A DNA stretch of 32,746 bases, taken from JBCDCU01 sp039180865. Its GTDB lineage: Bacteria; Pseudomonadota; Alphaproteobacteria; Rhizobiales; JACESI01. Of the stretch, positions 23,800 to 32,013 are shown one piece after another (the first letter of the stretch is position 1; each line of letters begins with the position of its first letter). A model generated the notes under the pieces. The model worked only from the letters and a program-made list of their open reading frames with translations, did no database searches and was not told the DNA's origin. The position numbers and the translations under genes were made by a program. The DNA is taken from assembly GCA_039180865.1 (NCBI GenBank), contig JBCDCZ010000011.1, positions 1 to 32,746 of the forward strand, given 5' to 3'.

Positions 23800-24915
23800 C
23801 TAATCGAGCGTGAAAGGCAGAGTGGTCACGATGGCGTTGCGCGTCCCGTGTTCGGTCTCAATGACGAGGTCAGTACCGGGTTTGGCGAGTTCGATCTCCA
23901 CAACGCCAAGACTGATATTGCGCTGAAGGCGCGGGGAATAGGCCGCCGCCGTCGCCTCGCCAACCTTGCGGTCTTCGCGGAAAATGTCCCAACGATGCTG
24001 GCTTGTTCCCGGGAAGGGGTCGCCGTCGAGATAAAAGCCCACACGCATCCGCTGTATGCCCTCGCGTGCAATTCTTTGCAGCGCCTGTTTGCCGATATAT
24101 TCCTGTTCCTGTTCGAGGTCGACCAATCGGTCCAAGCCCAGTTCGAACGGGTTTGTGCGGTCATCCGTGTCAGCACCAACCGACAACAGACCACCCTCAA
24201 TTCGCTCGATATAGTTCGGTGCGCCCGGGCCGATATCATAAGGTTTACCGGCTTCATGGACCGCATTCCACAAATCGGTGCCGCGACTTGCATCCATCAG
24301 ATAGATCTCAAAGCCTTCCTGTTTGCTCCACCCTGAACGCGCGACCAGCAGCGGAATGTCACCGAGATAAGCTGGCCGGAAATTGAAGAACTTCAGCTCT
24401 TCCACCCAGTCACCGAAAAGATCGCGCATGACAGAAATTGAGAGAGGCCCCTGAACCGCGAGCGGGAAAACGTCGGCTTCGTCAACAATGACATTCATGC
24501 TGCGCTCATGAGCAATTGCCCGCGTCCACAACATGACATCGTTGTCGGCGATCGACAGCCAGTATTCATCATCGGAAATCGGCAGCATTACTGGGTCGTT
24601 GATGAGCGTGCCGCGGTTATCGCAGATCAGCGTGTAGCGGCCCTGCCCGACGCTTACCCTTGAGAGATTGCGCGGGGTGAGGACCTTGAGGAGAGCCAAA
24701 GCCTCCGGACCACGCAAGCGGATCTGGCGTTGAACCGACACGTCCCACATGGCGACCCCCTCGGTTAGACGCCGGTATTCCCCCATCGGATCGCCATAGC
24801 CAACCGGAAAACAATATCGGTTGTAGGTGGAAAAATGGGTCACACCCGCTGCAACGGTTGCTTCGAAGAAGGGTGATTTTTTAATGCGAGCGCCGAAGGC
24901 GAAGGAATATGACAT
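23800..24915 (-). CDS. GcvT-fold aminomethyltransferase family protein, DMSP demethylase (DmdA)-like
   Basis: This 371-residue protein starts most likely at the ATG at 24915; an in-frame TTG lies 7 codons earlier. It has the GcvT fold: V-W-D-V-like segment M-W-D-V-S-V-Q-R-Q-I at about 55, N-D-P-V near 110, A-V-Q-G-P at about 150, A-R-S-G-W-S-K-Q-E-G-F-E-I-Y at about 195, G-A-P-N-Y-I-E-R-I-E-G-G-L-L-S and N-P-F-E-L-G. Several of these are shared with DmdA, which moves a methyl group from dimethylsulfoniopropionate to tetrahydrofolate, rather than with true GcvT of the glycine cleavage system. No gcvH or gcvP is nearby. DmdA-like proteins of other function exist, so the substrate is open. The 149-base gap to metY makes it a neighbour upstream on the same strand. 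Confidence 0.7.
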   Translation of the reverse strand: MSYSFAFGARIKKSPFFEATVAAGVTHFSTYNRYCFPVGYGDPMGEYRRLTEGVAMWDVSVQRQIRLRGPEALALLKVLTPRNLSRVSVGQGRYTLICDNRGTLINDPVMLPISDDEYWLSIADNDVMLWTRAIAHERSMNVIVDEADVFPLAVQGPLSISVMRDLFGDWVEELKFFNFRPAYLGDIPLLVARSGWSKQEGFEIYLMDASRGTDLWNAVHEAGKPYDIGPGAPNYIERIEGGLLSVGADTDDRTNPFELGLDRLVDLEQEQEYIGKQALQRIAREGIQRMRVGFYLDGDPFPGTSQHRWDIFREDRKVGEATAAAYSPRLQRNISLGVVEIELAKPGTDLVIETEHGTRNAIVTTLPFTLD

Positions 24916-25038
24916 GGGCGATGACCGTTCCAGCAAGAGACCATGAAAAGTCGAACGGATTTAGGGCAAGATTGACTGCAATTAAAGCGCAAAGCCGACG
25001 TCAAATGCGTAAATGCGACGCGAAAAGACAGATTTATT

Positions 25039-25064
25039 AAAAAATTTTCCGCTTATTCAGCCGG
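25039..25064 (-). terminator. Possible terminator after rirA
   Basis: On the minus strand a 5-bp stem (arms 25059-25064 with one bulge and 25049-25053) overlaps the rirA stop codon and is followed by AAAA and a run of six T (25044-25039). The short stem and the gap before the T run make it weak. Confidence 0.35.
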
Positions 25065-25517
25065 AACAGCGAAATCTTTTTCAGCCCGGAGCATGCCAAG
25101 AAGTTCCTGTATGCGAGAACGGTTTTTCACCAGATCAGCGATCGTGTAACTGTCAAGAACTGCAAAGAAGGCGGAAAGCGCTTCCGAGAGTGCTGAGTTA
25201 AACGAGCACGACGCTAGAAGTGGGCAAGTTGCGTCGTCCTCGAAGCATTCGGCCATGATAAACTTATCTTCAGCGGTTCTGATAATCTCCCCGAGCGTGA
25301 TGTCTTTGGCGGGTTTTGCAAGCCTGATGCCACCTGAACGCCCTCTGACGGTTTCGATGTAACCACGTTCGACGAGCGGCTGAAGAATCTTGAACAAGAA
25401 ATATTCTGATACGTCGTAAACCTTCGCAATTGTAGCGACCTTACTCAACTGATCATCATTGGTCGCGCAATACATGAGAATGCGGACTGCGTAATTTGAT
25501 TGTTTTGTCAGACGCAT
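25053..25517 (-). CDS. rirA: Rrf2-family iron-responsive regulator RirA
   Basis: This 154-residue protein has an N-terminal winged helix (M-R-L-T-K-Q-S-N-Y-A-V-R, then F-L-F-K-I-L-Q-P-L and V-R-G-R-S-G-G). C91, C98 and C104 in A-E-C-F-E-D-D-A-T-C-P-L-L-A-S-C would bind a 4Fe-4S cluster. This pattern and the C-terminal half match RirA, which represses iron-uptake genes when its cluster is intact. The spacing of the first two cysteines is one residue shorter than I recall for rhizobial RirA. Confusion with IscR or NsrR is unlikely given the M-A-E-C-F-E-D-D segment. Ribosome site GGAG lies 6 bases upstream, with a candidate promoter further up. Confidence 0.9.
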   Translation of the reverse strand: MRLTKQSNYAVRILMYCATNDDQLSKVATIAKVYDVSEYFLFKILQPLVERGYIETVRGRSGGIRLAKPAKDITLGEIIRTAEDKFIMAECFEDDATCPLLASCSFNSALSEALSAFFAVLDSYTIADLVKNRSRIQELLGMLRAEKDFAVPAE

Positions 25518-25544
25518 ATGCGACTCCAGTTTGTTCAGACGCCC

Positions 25545-25572
25545 TATTTATCATCTGTCAGTCGAAGTGCAA
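25545..25572 (-). promoter_or_regulatory. Candidate rirA promoter
   Basis: On the minus strand TTGCAC (25572-25567) is followed after 16 bases by TAAATA (25550-25545), about 28 bases before the rirA ATG. No iron-responsive operator (TGA-N9-TCA) was convincingly found over it. The call rests on sequence likeness only. Confidence 0.35.
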
Positions 25573-25710
25573 AGCACCGCAGACAAAATGGTGGCGTGTA
25601 TACGGAAAAAGTTTGTGGAGCCCGGTGAAACAGGCCCACGCTTTCAACCGATAGGGTTTTAGATAAGACCTATTTGCTCAAGAGGAAGTCTTCGAGGGCG
25701 GATTTCCGCG

Positions 25711-26871
25711 CTACTCAAAAACGATAGCAGGTGCTGCCCGTCCGCCAACACCCGATTGGGCTTCGAGCGCGTCCCAGATCTGGCCTGCGATCGTCTTATA
25801 GATCGACGCATGGGCGCTGTCCGGTTCCGCGACAACGATCGGGCTTCCTAGATCGGACGTTTCCCGGATCCGCATATGAAGCGGAACTTCTCCGAGGAAA
25901 GGAACACCAATTCGTTCCGCCTCACCGCGGGCGCCGCCATGCCCAAAGATATCAGACCGCTCGCCGCAATTCGGGCAAAGGAAATAGCTCATATTCTCGA
26001 CAATCCCGAGGAGCGGAACATCGACCTTGCGGAACATGTTGAGACCCTTGCGCGCATCAATGAGCGCAAGATCCTGAGGTGTTGAGACAATCACGGCACC
26101 GGAAAGCGGCACCTGCTGTGCCATCGTCAATTGCGCGTCGCCCGTTCCCGGCGGCATATCGACGACCAGGACATCAAGATCGCCCCAAGCCACCTCACGC
26201 AGCATTTGCGTGAGTGCGGAAATTACCATCGGTCCGCGCCAGATCATCGGGGTTTCTTCCTCGACGAGGAAGCCCATGGACATGACTTTGATACCAAAAT
26301 TTTCCATCGGATGAAGAAGTCTGCCTTCAGCCTGCGGTCGACCGGTCAGGCCCAGAAGCCGTGGCATGGACGGGCCATAAATGTCGGCGTCCAAAACCCC
26401 GACTTTGCGTCCGATTGCGGACAAGCCCAAGGCAATATTGATCGACGTCGTGGATTTGCCGACGCCGCCCTTTCCGGAGGCAACCGCAATGATGTTCTTG
26501 ACACCTGGCACACCTGCCTTCTTTTCTTCAGGCCCAGGCGTGCGCTGTGTCGCTGCGGGTGTCGGGCGCTTTGGCGGCGCCGCCGGTGCAGCGGGTTGGG
26601 GCGATCCGCCACTGCCCGCTTTCTTTTCCGCAGTCAAAACGGCCGTGACTTTTTCCACGCCGTCGACCGTACCCGCTGCCTGCTCGGCCGCCTGGCGCAA
26701 AGGCTCGAGTTCCTGCGCCCGGTCGGCCGGCACTGCGACCGAAAACATCACCTTACCGTTGTTAACGAAAACATCGGAGATCAGGCCGAGCGAGACGAGA
26801 TCGCCTGAGAGATCAGGCCCTTTCACACGCTTTAGTGCTTCAAGAACTGCCTTCTTAATCGCCTCGCTCAT
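25711..26871 (-). CDS. mrp: Mrp/NBP35-type Fe-S cluster carrier ATPase
   Basis: This 386-residue protein starts at the ATG at 26871 (S-E-A-I-K-K-A-V-L); an in-frame extension of 12 codons is not needed. Residues 1 to about 95 form a MIP18/DUF59 domain. A proline/alanine-rich linker follows (about 100-128). The deviant Walker A is S-G-K-G-G-V-G-K-S-T at about 143, with D-A-D-I-Y-G-P-S, D-M-P-P-G-T-G-D and the cluster-binding C-P-N-C at about 310. Mrp proteins carry and transfer 4Fe-4S clusters. It sits upstream of rirA on the same strand, separated by 193 bases with rirA's own candidate promoter. A small hairpin (GCGG-ATTT-CCGC, 25698-25709) follows its stop. Confidence 0.93.
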   Translation of the reverse strand: MSEAIKKAVLEALKRVKGPDLSGDLVSLGLISDVFVNNGKVMFSVAVPADRAQELEPLRQAAEQAAGTVDGVEKVTAVLTAEKKAGSGGSPQPAAPAAPPKRPTPAATQRTPGPEEKKAGVPGVKNIIAVASGKGGVGKSTTSINIALGLSAIGRKVGVLDADIYGPSMPRLLGLTGRPQAEGRLLHPMENFGIKVMSMGFLVEEETPMIWRGPMVISALTQMLREVAWGDLDVLVVDMPPGTGDAQLTMAQQVPLSGAVIVSTPQDLALIDARKGLNMFRKVDVPLLGIVENMSYFLCPNCGERSDIFGHGGARGEAERIGVPFLGEVPLHMRIRETSDLGSPIVVAEPDSAHASIYKTIAGQIWDALEAQSGVGGRAAPAIVFE

Positions 26872-27011
26872 GCGTTTTCTTTCCCCGATCTTCACTAAGT
26901 GCCGCAAACCAAAAAGCCCGCAATTTCCCCTATGCGAGCGATGTTTGCCGGACCCTAATCAATCCGGGCAGAAATGCAAACTTTGCGTGTAATCGACTTT
27001 TCGCGGGCGCT

Positions 27012-28475
27012 TCAGGCTGGCTTTGTTTTCACCCGCCAGGGCTGGCTCTTGAACCATTTGCAAAGATAGGCAACGAGCACGAGTGTGATCATTCCGCCGA
27101 TATTCACCACCGCTGTATGAAGTTCACGCCATGTCCAAAGATCCGCAGGCGCGGTGATGTGGAAGGGGTGACCGACCGGCGGATAAAAAGTGTAGCCGAT
27201 CACCTGCGCAAAGAGCATCGAGAACAGGAAGATTGCGAGCGACTGCTGACCAACGGTTGAGACGATCTTGACGAACTGCCCCCAAAGGCCCGAGGAGATG
27301 AGATATTTGCCGCCCGCACCCACTGCAACCCAAGCAAGATAGGCTGTTGCAAGGAAGTGGAGATAACGGAAGAGGCCGAAGTTTGTCTTCCAGATGAGGA
27401 AGAGAATGTTCTGGCGCATCTCAAGGAGTGTATAGCCACCTTCTCCGTCTACTCCGGCGAAGAACTTGTGTTCTTCCAGCCACAGATTGAAGGCTGTTTC
27501 ATCCCATGGCACCCCGAGCGGCGAGAGTTCTCCGAGCCAGAGTTCTCCGGCAAAAATCCGGAAATAGGCCCAAGGCAGTGAAACCAGGACGACAGCGATA
27601 GCAAGTGCGATCAGCCAACGGTTGACAGGCGGTGCAGGGATCCAACCGCGCATGAAGGCAAAACCGGTGAAGAAGATGAGCTGCCAGGCAAAGGGATTGA
27701 AGAACCATTCACGGCTTACGAAATTGCCCTGAGCTTCTGGAGGGATAGTCCCGCCGTGGTACCAGGTGGCCCATCCTTCATGGTTCCAGGGTTCAGCCGG
27801 GAACCTTAGGTATTCATAACTTGTGCCCCAATACCAATTGATGAATTGCTCCACATTGGTCGCGAGCCAAAGTGTGGCGCAGAAGGCAAGGGCAAGATGA
27901 GGTGAGATACGCGCGAGCCCCAGGACGATCGGGATCATGCACAAGATCACCAGATACATTGGCAGAATGTCGAAGTAGTTTGGCACATAGGTCAGCGTCA
28001 TCAGCCCGATCAATTGCTGCGGCGTATCACGCTCGAAGAAATTCATTAGGTTAAGACGGGTTTTCAGTGTGTCGCCGTGATCGCCGATAACGTCAATCAA
28101 CGAGACCCAAAGACAGACAGCGAGGAACAGGCAGATATGCGCCCAGTAGACCTGCCAGACACGGTGGGCAACGCGGGCAACGCCTAAGAAAAAGCCGGAT
28201 CGATCAAACACCCCGGCAAAAGCTATGGCCGACGCCATGCCGGAACAGAAAACGAAGGTTTCAGTCGCATCAGAAAAACCGAAACGCGCTGGAATCCACA
28301 AGGTCCAGCTATTGAATGACGTGTGGGCGATCAGGATGATGAACATCGCGATCCCACGGAAGAAGTCGAGCCGCGGATCGCGAGGTTTTTTGCCTTGCGC
28401 GCGGTCCATACTTTCCGGGGTCACCTTGACCGGTGTTGAACCGGCAAGGCTCGCTGGTTTCATCTGCTCATTCAT
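27012..28475 (-). CDS. OpgC-domain membrane protein
   Basis: This 487-residue polytopic membrane protein has about ten hydrophobic segments. R-D-P-R-L-D-F-F-R-G-I-A-M-F-I-I-L near residue 32 and T-E-T-F-V-F-C-S-G-M-A-S-A are diagnostic of OpgC proteins, relatives of acyltransferase family 3. E. coli OpgC succinylates osmoregulated periplasmic glucans; in alphaproteobacteria many paralogues exist and modify unknown glycans. The N-terminal 30 residues are cytosolic and hydrophilic. No opgG/opgH genes are in the window, so a glucan link is not shown. It starts 41 bases after the TPR gene on the same strand. Confidence 0.88.
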   Translation of the reverse strand: MNEQMKPASLAGSTPVKVTPESMDRAQGKKPRDPRLDFFRGIAMFIILIAHTSFNSWTLWIPARFGFSDATETFVFCSGMASAIAFAGVFDRSGFFLGVARVAHRVWQVYWAHICLFLAVCLWVSLIDVIGDHGDTLKTRLNLMNFFERDTPQQLIGLMTLTYVPNYFDILPMYLVILCMIPIVLGLARISPHLALAFCATLWLATNVEQFINWYWGTSYEYLRFPAEPWNHEGWATWYHGGTIPPEAQGNFVSREWFFNPFAWQLIFFTGFAFMRGWIPAPPVNRWLIALAIAVVLVSLPWAYFRIFAGELWLGELSPLGVPWDETAFNLWLEEHKFFAGVDGEGGYTLLEMRQNILFLIWKTNFGLFRYLHFLATAYLAWVAVGAGGKYLISSGLWGQFVKIVSTVGQQSLAIFLFSMLFAQVIGYTFYPPVGHPFHITAPADLWTWRELHTAVVNIGGMITLVLVAYLCKWFKSQPWRVKTKPA

Positions 28476-28516
28476 GATGGATCGGCCTCAGCTCTCCCGT
28501 CGACCATAGGGCGACA

Positions 28517-29935
28517 TCAGGCCGAGACAAGCGTCAGGGGTGGATGGGATGTGGTCACATCTGTGTGAGCTGCGTCCGTTGCCGCGGCTTCCGCTTTTGT
28601 CAGGGCATCAGCCATACGGTCGCGGGCATAATTGTCTTCCGCGCCGCGCCGCCAGGTTCGGTCTTCAATAAGCGCTTTCGCCTCACGATAGCGACCGGCA
28701 AGAAGACCTGCCTCGATCGTCGTACGCTCGAAGACATCCCGTTGAGCGTGGCTTCCGCCAACCTGCTGCATAGCAGGACGCGCCATGGCGAGTTGATCGA
28801 ATGCGGTCCCATAGTCGCCCTGATAAAAGGCTTTCAGACCCTCAGCAGCGAATACGCCCGCAAACCGATTGACATGATCCATGTCGCGCACGCCGGTTTC
28901 CGCGTTCTTGCGGATTGTCGCGATCAGTTTGTCGACGGCCTCATGTTTCCCGCCGCGGCCGAGCGCTTGCAGATAATGGAGATCCGCGAAGACAACGCAA
29001 TTGTCGTCGGTACGGCGTTCACTCAGTTCAATCAGTTCATCCCAACGGTTCCCGACATTAACACCGAGACCCTCAAGCCTGGCGAGGAGCGCCGTTCCGT
29101 TGGAGATGTCACGGTAATCGTCGGTGTGATCGCGCCGGATGTCGTTGTCATAAAGGGCGAGAACCTTGGCGACATCGCCGACTTCGAGGTAGTGGAGCGC
29201 CAGGTGCCACCAGAAGTGATAGGCGAAGTTGTTGCAGTGCGCCCATTGATGCGTGCGGGCCTCAAGCCATTCAATGCCCTTTTCGGCTTGCGCCGTCATG
29301 TCATAGACATGGGAAACTGCGTGCAGACCCCAGGCATCATCAGGCGCCATCATGACAGCTTGTTTTCCGAACCGTTCGGCGGCACGGAAATCGCCGGTTT
29401 CTTCCAATGCAAACGCATGACAACCAAAAATATAACCGGATGCCACATGGGCTGAGCCAAACCGTTCAACCGCTCTGAGGCTAGACGCACGCATGCCGAA
29501 CCTGTCGCCGAGCATAAAGCGGAGCCCCTGAACAATTTTGAAGGCCATCGCGTCATGGACGGCATATTCGTTGACGCTTTCCAGCAGATCAGCGGCACGC
29601 GCCCATTGGCCACGCCGCGCAAGACGCAAAGCATTCGCGTAGTCTGTTTCCCGGCGCGCGAAACTCCCGCGGCGCGCGGCGATCCGGTCAATCTTGCGAA
29701 GCGCTGCGTCTGCTTCATCGAGAAGCTCCGGGCGTCCGAGAAGAATCATGAAGAAGCCTTTGCACGAAAGGCCAAGAATATTGTCGGGATCGTTTTCAAG
29801 AAGTGCCGCAAGATGAGTGGGCGTGGCAGAGCCGTGCGTCAGAAAGGCGTGGCACAGGCCGTCCCAGGCCTGAAGTGCAGCGTTTTCATCCTTGCCGCCG
29901 ATTTCGATTTCACACCCAAACCTGTCGAACATCAT
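28517..29935 (-). CDS. TTC38-like tetratricopeptide repeat protein
   Basis: This 472-residue soluble helical protein begins with two ATG codons behind GAGGGAATGGGAC. The segment D-D-A-W-G-L-H-A-V-S-H-V-Y-D-M at about 202, followed by W-L-E-A-R and F-A-Y-H-F-W-W-H-L-A-L-H-Y-L-E at about 242, is characteristic of the TTC38 family, found in bacteria and animals without a known reaction. Conserved histidines (H-A-V-x-H and H-x2-W-H) hint at a metal or catalytic site, but this is speculation. TPR-like helices cover most of the length. No signal peptide. It may be transcribed with the OpgC-like gene. Confidence 0.75.
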   Translation of the reverse strand: MMFDRFGCEIEIGGKDENAALQAWDGLCHAFLTHGSATPTHLAALLENDPDNILGLSCKGFFMILLGRPELLDEADAALRKIDRIAARRGSFARRETDYANALRLARRGQWARAADLLESVNEYAVHDAMAFKIVQGLRFMLGDRFGMRASSLRAVERFGSAHVASGYIFGCHAFALEETGDFRAAERFGKQAVMMAPDDAWGLHAVSHVYDMTAQAEKGIEWLEARTHQWAHCNNFAYHFWWHLALHYLEVGDVAKVLALYDNDIRRDHTDDYRDISNGTALLARLEGLGVNVGNRWDELIELSERRTDDNCVVFADLHYLQALGRGGKHEAVDKLIATIRKNAETGVRDMDHVNRFAGVFAAEGLKAFYQGDYGTAFDQLAMARPAMQQVGGSHAQRDVFERTTIEAGLLAGRYREAKALIEDRTWRRGAEDNYARDRMADALTKAEAAATDAAHTDVTTSHPPLTLVSA

Positions 29936-30236
29936 GTCCCATTCCCTCTAAACACCATGACAAGAACCACGCATGCCCTTAAGCGTTGCGCGATGGCTCT
30001 TTGGAGCAAATCCGCGGAAAGCGGTAAAAGCGCCCTGGTAAGCGTTCTGCACACAGCTTATGGCGCCCCGCGAATGAACCCTACCTGAACGTGGCGCCGA
30101 CACCGTCAAACAAAAACTCAACCCAAATCACATATAAGTGAGCATAATTTGCCAAAAATAGGTCAGACTACGAAATATATGGAGCCCGGAAGCCTCCTAT
30201 TTTGTAATTCGACCTTTTCCGGAAAGAATACAGCCG
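29936..30236. promoter_or_regulatory. 301-base divergent intergenic region (TPR gene / yeeE-like gene)
   Basis: No convincing gene is seen here; short + strand frames have no ribosome site. The half next to the yeeE-like gene (30105-30230) is AT-rich and holds candidate -10 elements (GCATAATT near 30142-30149) and an imperfect palindrome CACATATAAGTG (30129-30140). A GGAAAG ribosome site precedes the ATG at 30237. I cannot name a regulator; sulfur-sensing ArsR-type repressors control some YeeE genes, but no known operator is recognised. Confidence 0.5.
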
Positions 30237-31448
30237 ATGTCACCACTGACACCCGCCCAGGATCGCGACGCCTCGTCCCTTCCACTCTTGCCCAACAGCC
30301 AGCGCGGAATCATCCTCGTCGGATTGTGCGGCCTCGTTGTCGTCGCACTTTTGGCAATCCAGCATGGCAATTTTAACCGCGGATTAGCGGTACTCGTCGG
30401 CGGATTTGCAGGATTTGCGCTTTACCACGCATCATTTGGTTTTACGGCGGCCTGGCGGCGCTTCATCAATGAGCGGCGCGGCGGCGGATTGCGCGCCCAA
30501 ATGCTGCTAATCGGCGTGACCTGTCTCTTTTCCTTCCTGCTTCTCGACTATGGAAAGCACGTTTCGCTTCCCGATCTTCAGGGTGGATCGTTTACGCTCC
30601 AGACCTATGGCTTCGTCAATCCATGGGGGATTGGGTCTGCGATCGGCGCGTTCATGTTCGGTATCGGCATGATCTTCGGGGGTGGGTGTGCATCAGGCAC
30701 TTTGTTTACCTCCGGCGGCGGATCAAGCCGCATGGCCATCACATTGTTCTTCTTCATCATGGGGTCCGTGATCGCCACCCACCACCTCGGGTTCTGGCAC
30801 GGATTGCCAAGGTTCCAGGCCTATTCCTTCGTCAATGAACTTGGCGCACCCGGAGCCCTTGCGCTTTTCGCCGTGCTCATTGGAGGCATTTATCTGCTGA
30901 CGATCGTTTTGGAAAAACGCCGCTGGGGCGAACTCGAAGCACCGGACAAAACCGACAGTCTCCTTTTCGGCAAATGGTCGAAACGGACGGGAGCCATTGC
31001 CCTCGTGATTGTCTCAGTCGGCACGCTTCTCGTCCTCCATCGGCCCTGGGGTATTACGTCTGCTTTTGCCCTATGGGGCGCAAAGATGTTCTACGCAGTC
31101 GGAATTCCCGTCGATGAATGGCCAGCATGGAACGTTGCAGTTCTCGAAAAGAGTGTCTTTGCAAACGCAACATCCGTCATGAATTTTGGCATTATTTTCG
31201 GTGCAATGATCGCGGCAGGTCTACAAAGCCGTTACCGCCCGACACTGACGATTGCACGACGCGATCTCTTCACGGCGGTGGTTGGCGGGCTTCTCATGGG
31301 CTACGGCGCACGCCTTGCCTATGGCTGCAATATCGGCGCCTATCTGGGGGGTCTCGTGTCCGGCTCCATGCACGGCTGGTGGTGGCTGATCTTTGGATTT
31401 CTCGGAAGTATTGCCGGCCTTAGACTGAAAGCACGTTTCAATCTCTGA
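30237..31448 (+). CDS. YeeE/YedE family sulfur-compound transporter
   Basis: This 403-residue membrane protein has about ten hydrophobic segments. It carries two copies of the YeeE/YedE signature: G-G-G-C151-A-S-G-T-L-F-T-S-G and Y-G-C364-N-I-G-A-Y-L-G-G. In the structurally known thiosulfate transporter TsuA, cysteines in these loops line the path of thiosulfate. The same pattern here suggests uptake of thiosulfate or another sulfur or selenium species. The protein has a 20-residue hydrophilic N-terminus and a central cytoplasmic loop (about 228-250). It is followed after 20 bases by an exported DUF302-like gene in the same operon. Confidence 0.88.
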   Translation: MSPLTPAQDRDASSLPLLPNSQRGIILVGLCGLVVVALLAIQHGNFNRGLAVLVGGFAGFALYHASFGFTAAWRRFINERRGGGLRAQMLLIGVTCLFSFLLLDYGKHVSLPDLQGGSFTLQTYGFVNPWGIGSAIGAFMFGIGMIFGGGCASGTLFTSGGGSSRMAITLFFFIMGSVIATHHLGFWHGLPRFQAYSFVNELGAPGALALFAVLIGGIYLLTIVLEKRRWGELEAPDKTDSLLFGKWSKRTGAIALVIVSVGTLLVLHRPWGITSAFALWGAKMFYAVGIPVDEWPAWNVAVLEKSVFANATSVMNFGIIFGAMIAAGLQSRYRPTLTIARRDLFTAVVGGLLMGYGARLAYGCNIGAYLGGLVSGSMHGWWWLIFGFLGSIAGLRLKARFNL

Positions 31449-31468
31449 TCGGCAAAGGGCGGAGTAGA

Positions 31469-31987
31469 ATGCGCAACCTTCTTTTTGCTCTCATCATTTC
31501 CGTTATGCACCTTGCCGCTGTCTTCGCATACGGACCGTCAAACGCACTCGCCAATGAGGGCGCCGGTGACGGTATCTCAGAGAAACCCGGCTTCGTGGCA
31601 AGCCGAACGCCCCATGCGTATGACGTCCTTTATGACCGATTGAAGGTGGCCATCAAAGCCAACGGCATGGGACACATCACAACCGCGAGCGCCACGCTCG
31701 GCGCAAAGGGCGCAGGCATCATAATCCCGGGAAACCGCATCGTTGGTGTCTACAACAATATTTGGGCAAGGCGGATGCTGAAAGCGAGCATTCAAGCGGG
31801 CATAGAAGCACCGATCCGCTTCTACCTTACCGAAAACGCGGATGGTTCATCCACGCTTTCCTACAAAACGCCGACCCATGTCTTTTCGCCATACTTTGAG
31901 GAAGCCGATGCGGATCTGAGAGTAATGGCAGCAGAACTTGATGCGGTCTTCCAGGCAATCTTCGATCAGACGATTACAGAGGAATGA
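31469..31987 (+). CDS. Exported DUF302-like protein
   Basis: This 172-residue protein starts behind GGCGGAG, 20 bases after the transporter gene. A signal peptide covers about residues 1-28 (ending N-A-L-A). The mature domain has Y-D-V-L-Y-D-R-L-K-V-A-I-K-A-N-G-M, a G-N-R-I-V-G-V-Y-N-N-x5-R-M-L core and F-Y-L-T-E-N-A-D-G-S-S-T-L-S-Y. This order (helix, then N-P-x2-A-x2-h-like segment, then beta strands) resembles the DUF302 fold. There are no cysteines in the mature part, so it is not a sulfur-carrier thiol protein. Next to a YeeE transporter it may be a periplasmic helper; this is inference. It converges on the TPP enzyme gene with 26 bases between. Confidence 0.65.
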   Translation: MRNLLFALIISVMHLAAVFAYGPSNALANEGAGDGISEKPGFVASRTPHAYDVLYDRLKVAIKANGMGHITTASATLGAKGAGIIIPGNRIVGVYNNIWARRMLKASIQAGIEAPIRFYLTENADGSSTLSYKTPTHVFSPYFEEADADLRVMAAELDAVFQAIFDQTITEE

Positions 31988-32013
31988 CGGGTCACATTGG
32001 ACCGCGCTCTCAC

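Noticed and set aside
23800..24915. Glycine cleavage system T protein gcvT
   Set aside because: No gcvH or gcvP nearby, and several motifs (ARSGWSKQ, WDVSVQRQ) are more like DmdA-type proteins.
26131..26992. Two long + strand frames opposite mrp
   Set aside because: Antisense shadows of the high-GC mrp gene; no family features.
28544..29455. 303-residue open frame on the + strand
   Set aside because: It is antisense to the TTC38-like gene with no ribosome site. The minus-strand protein has clear family motifs.
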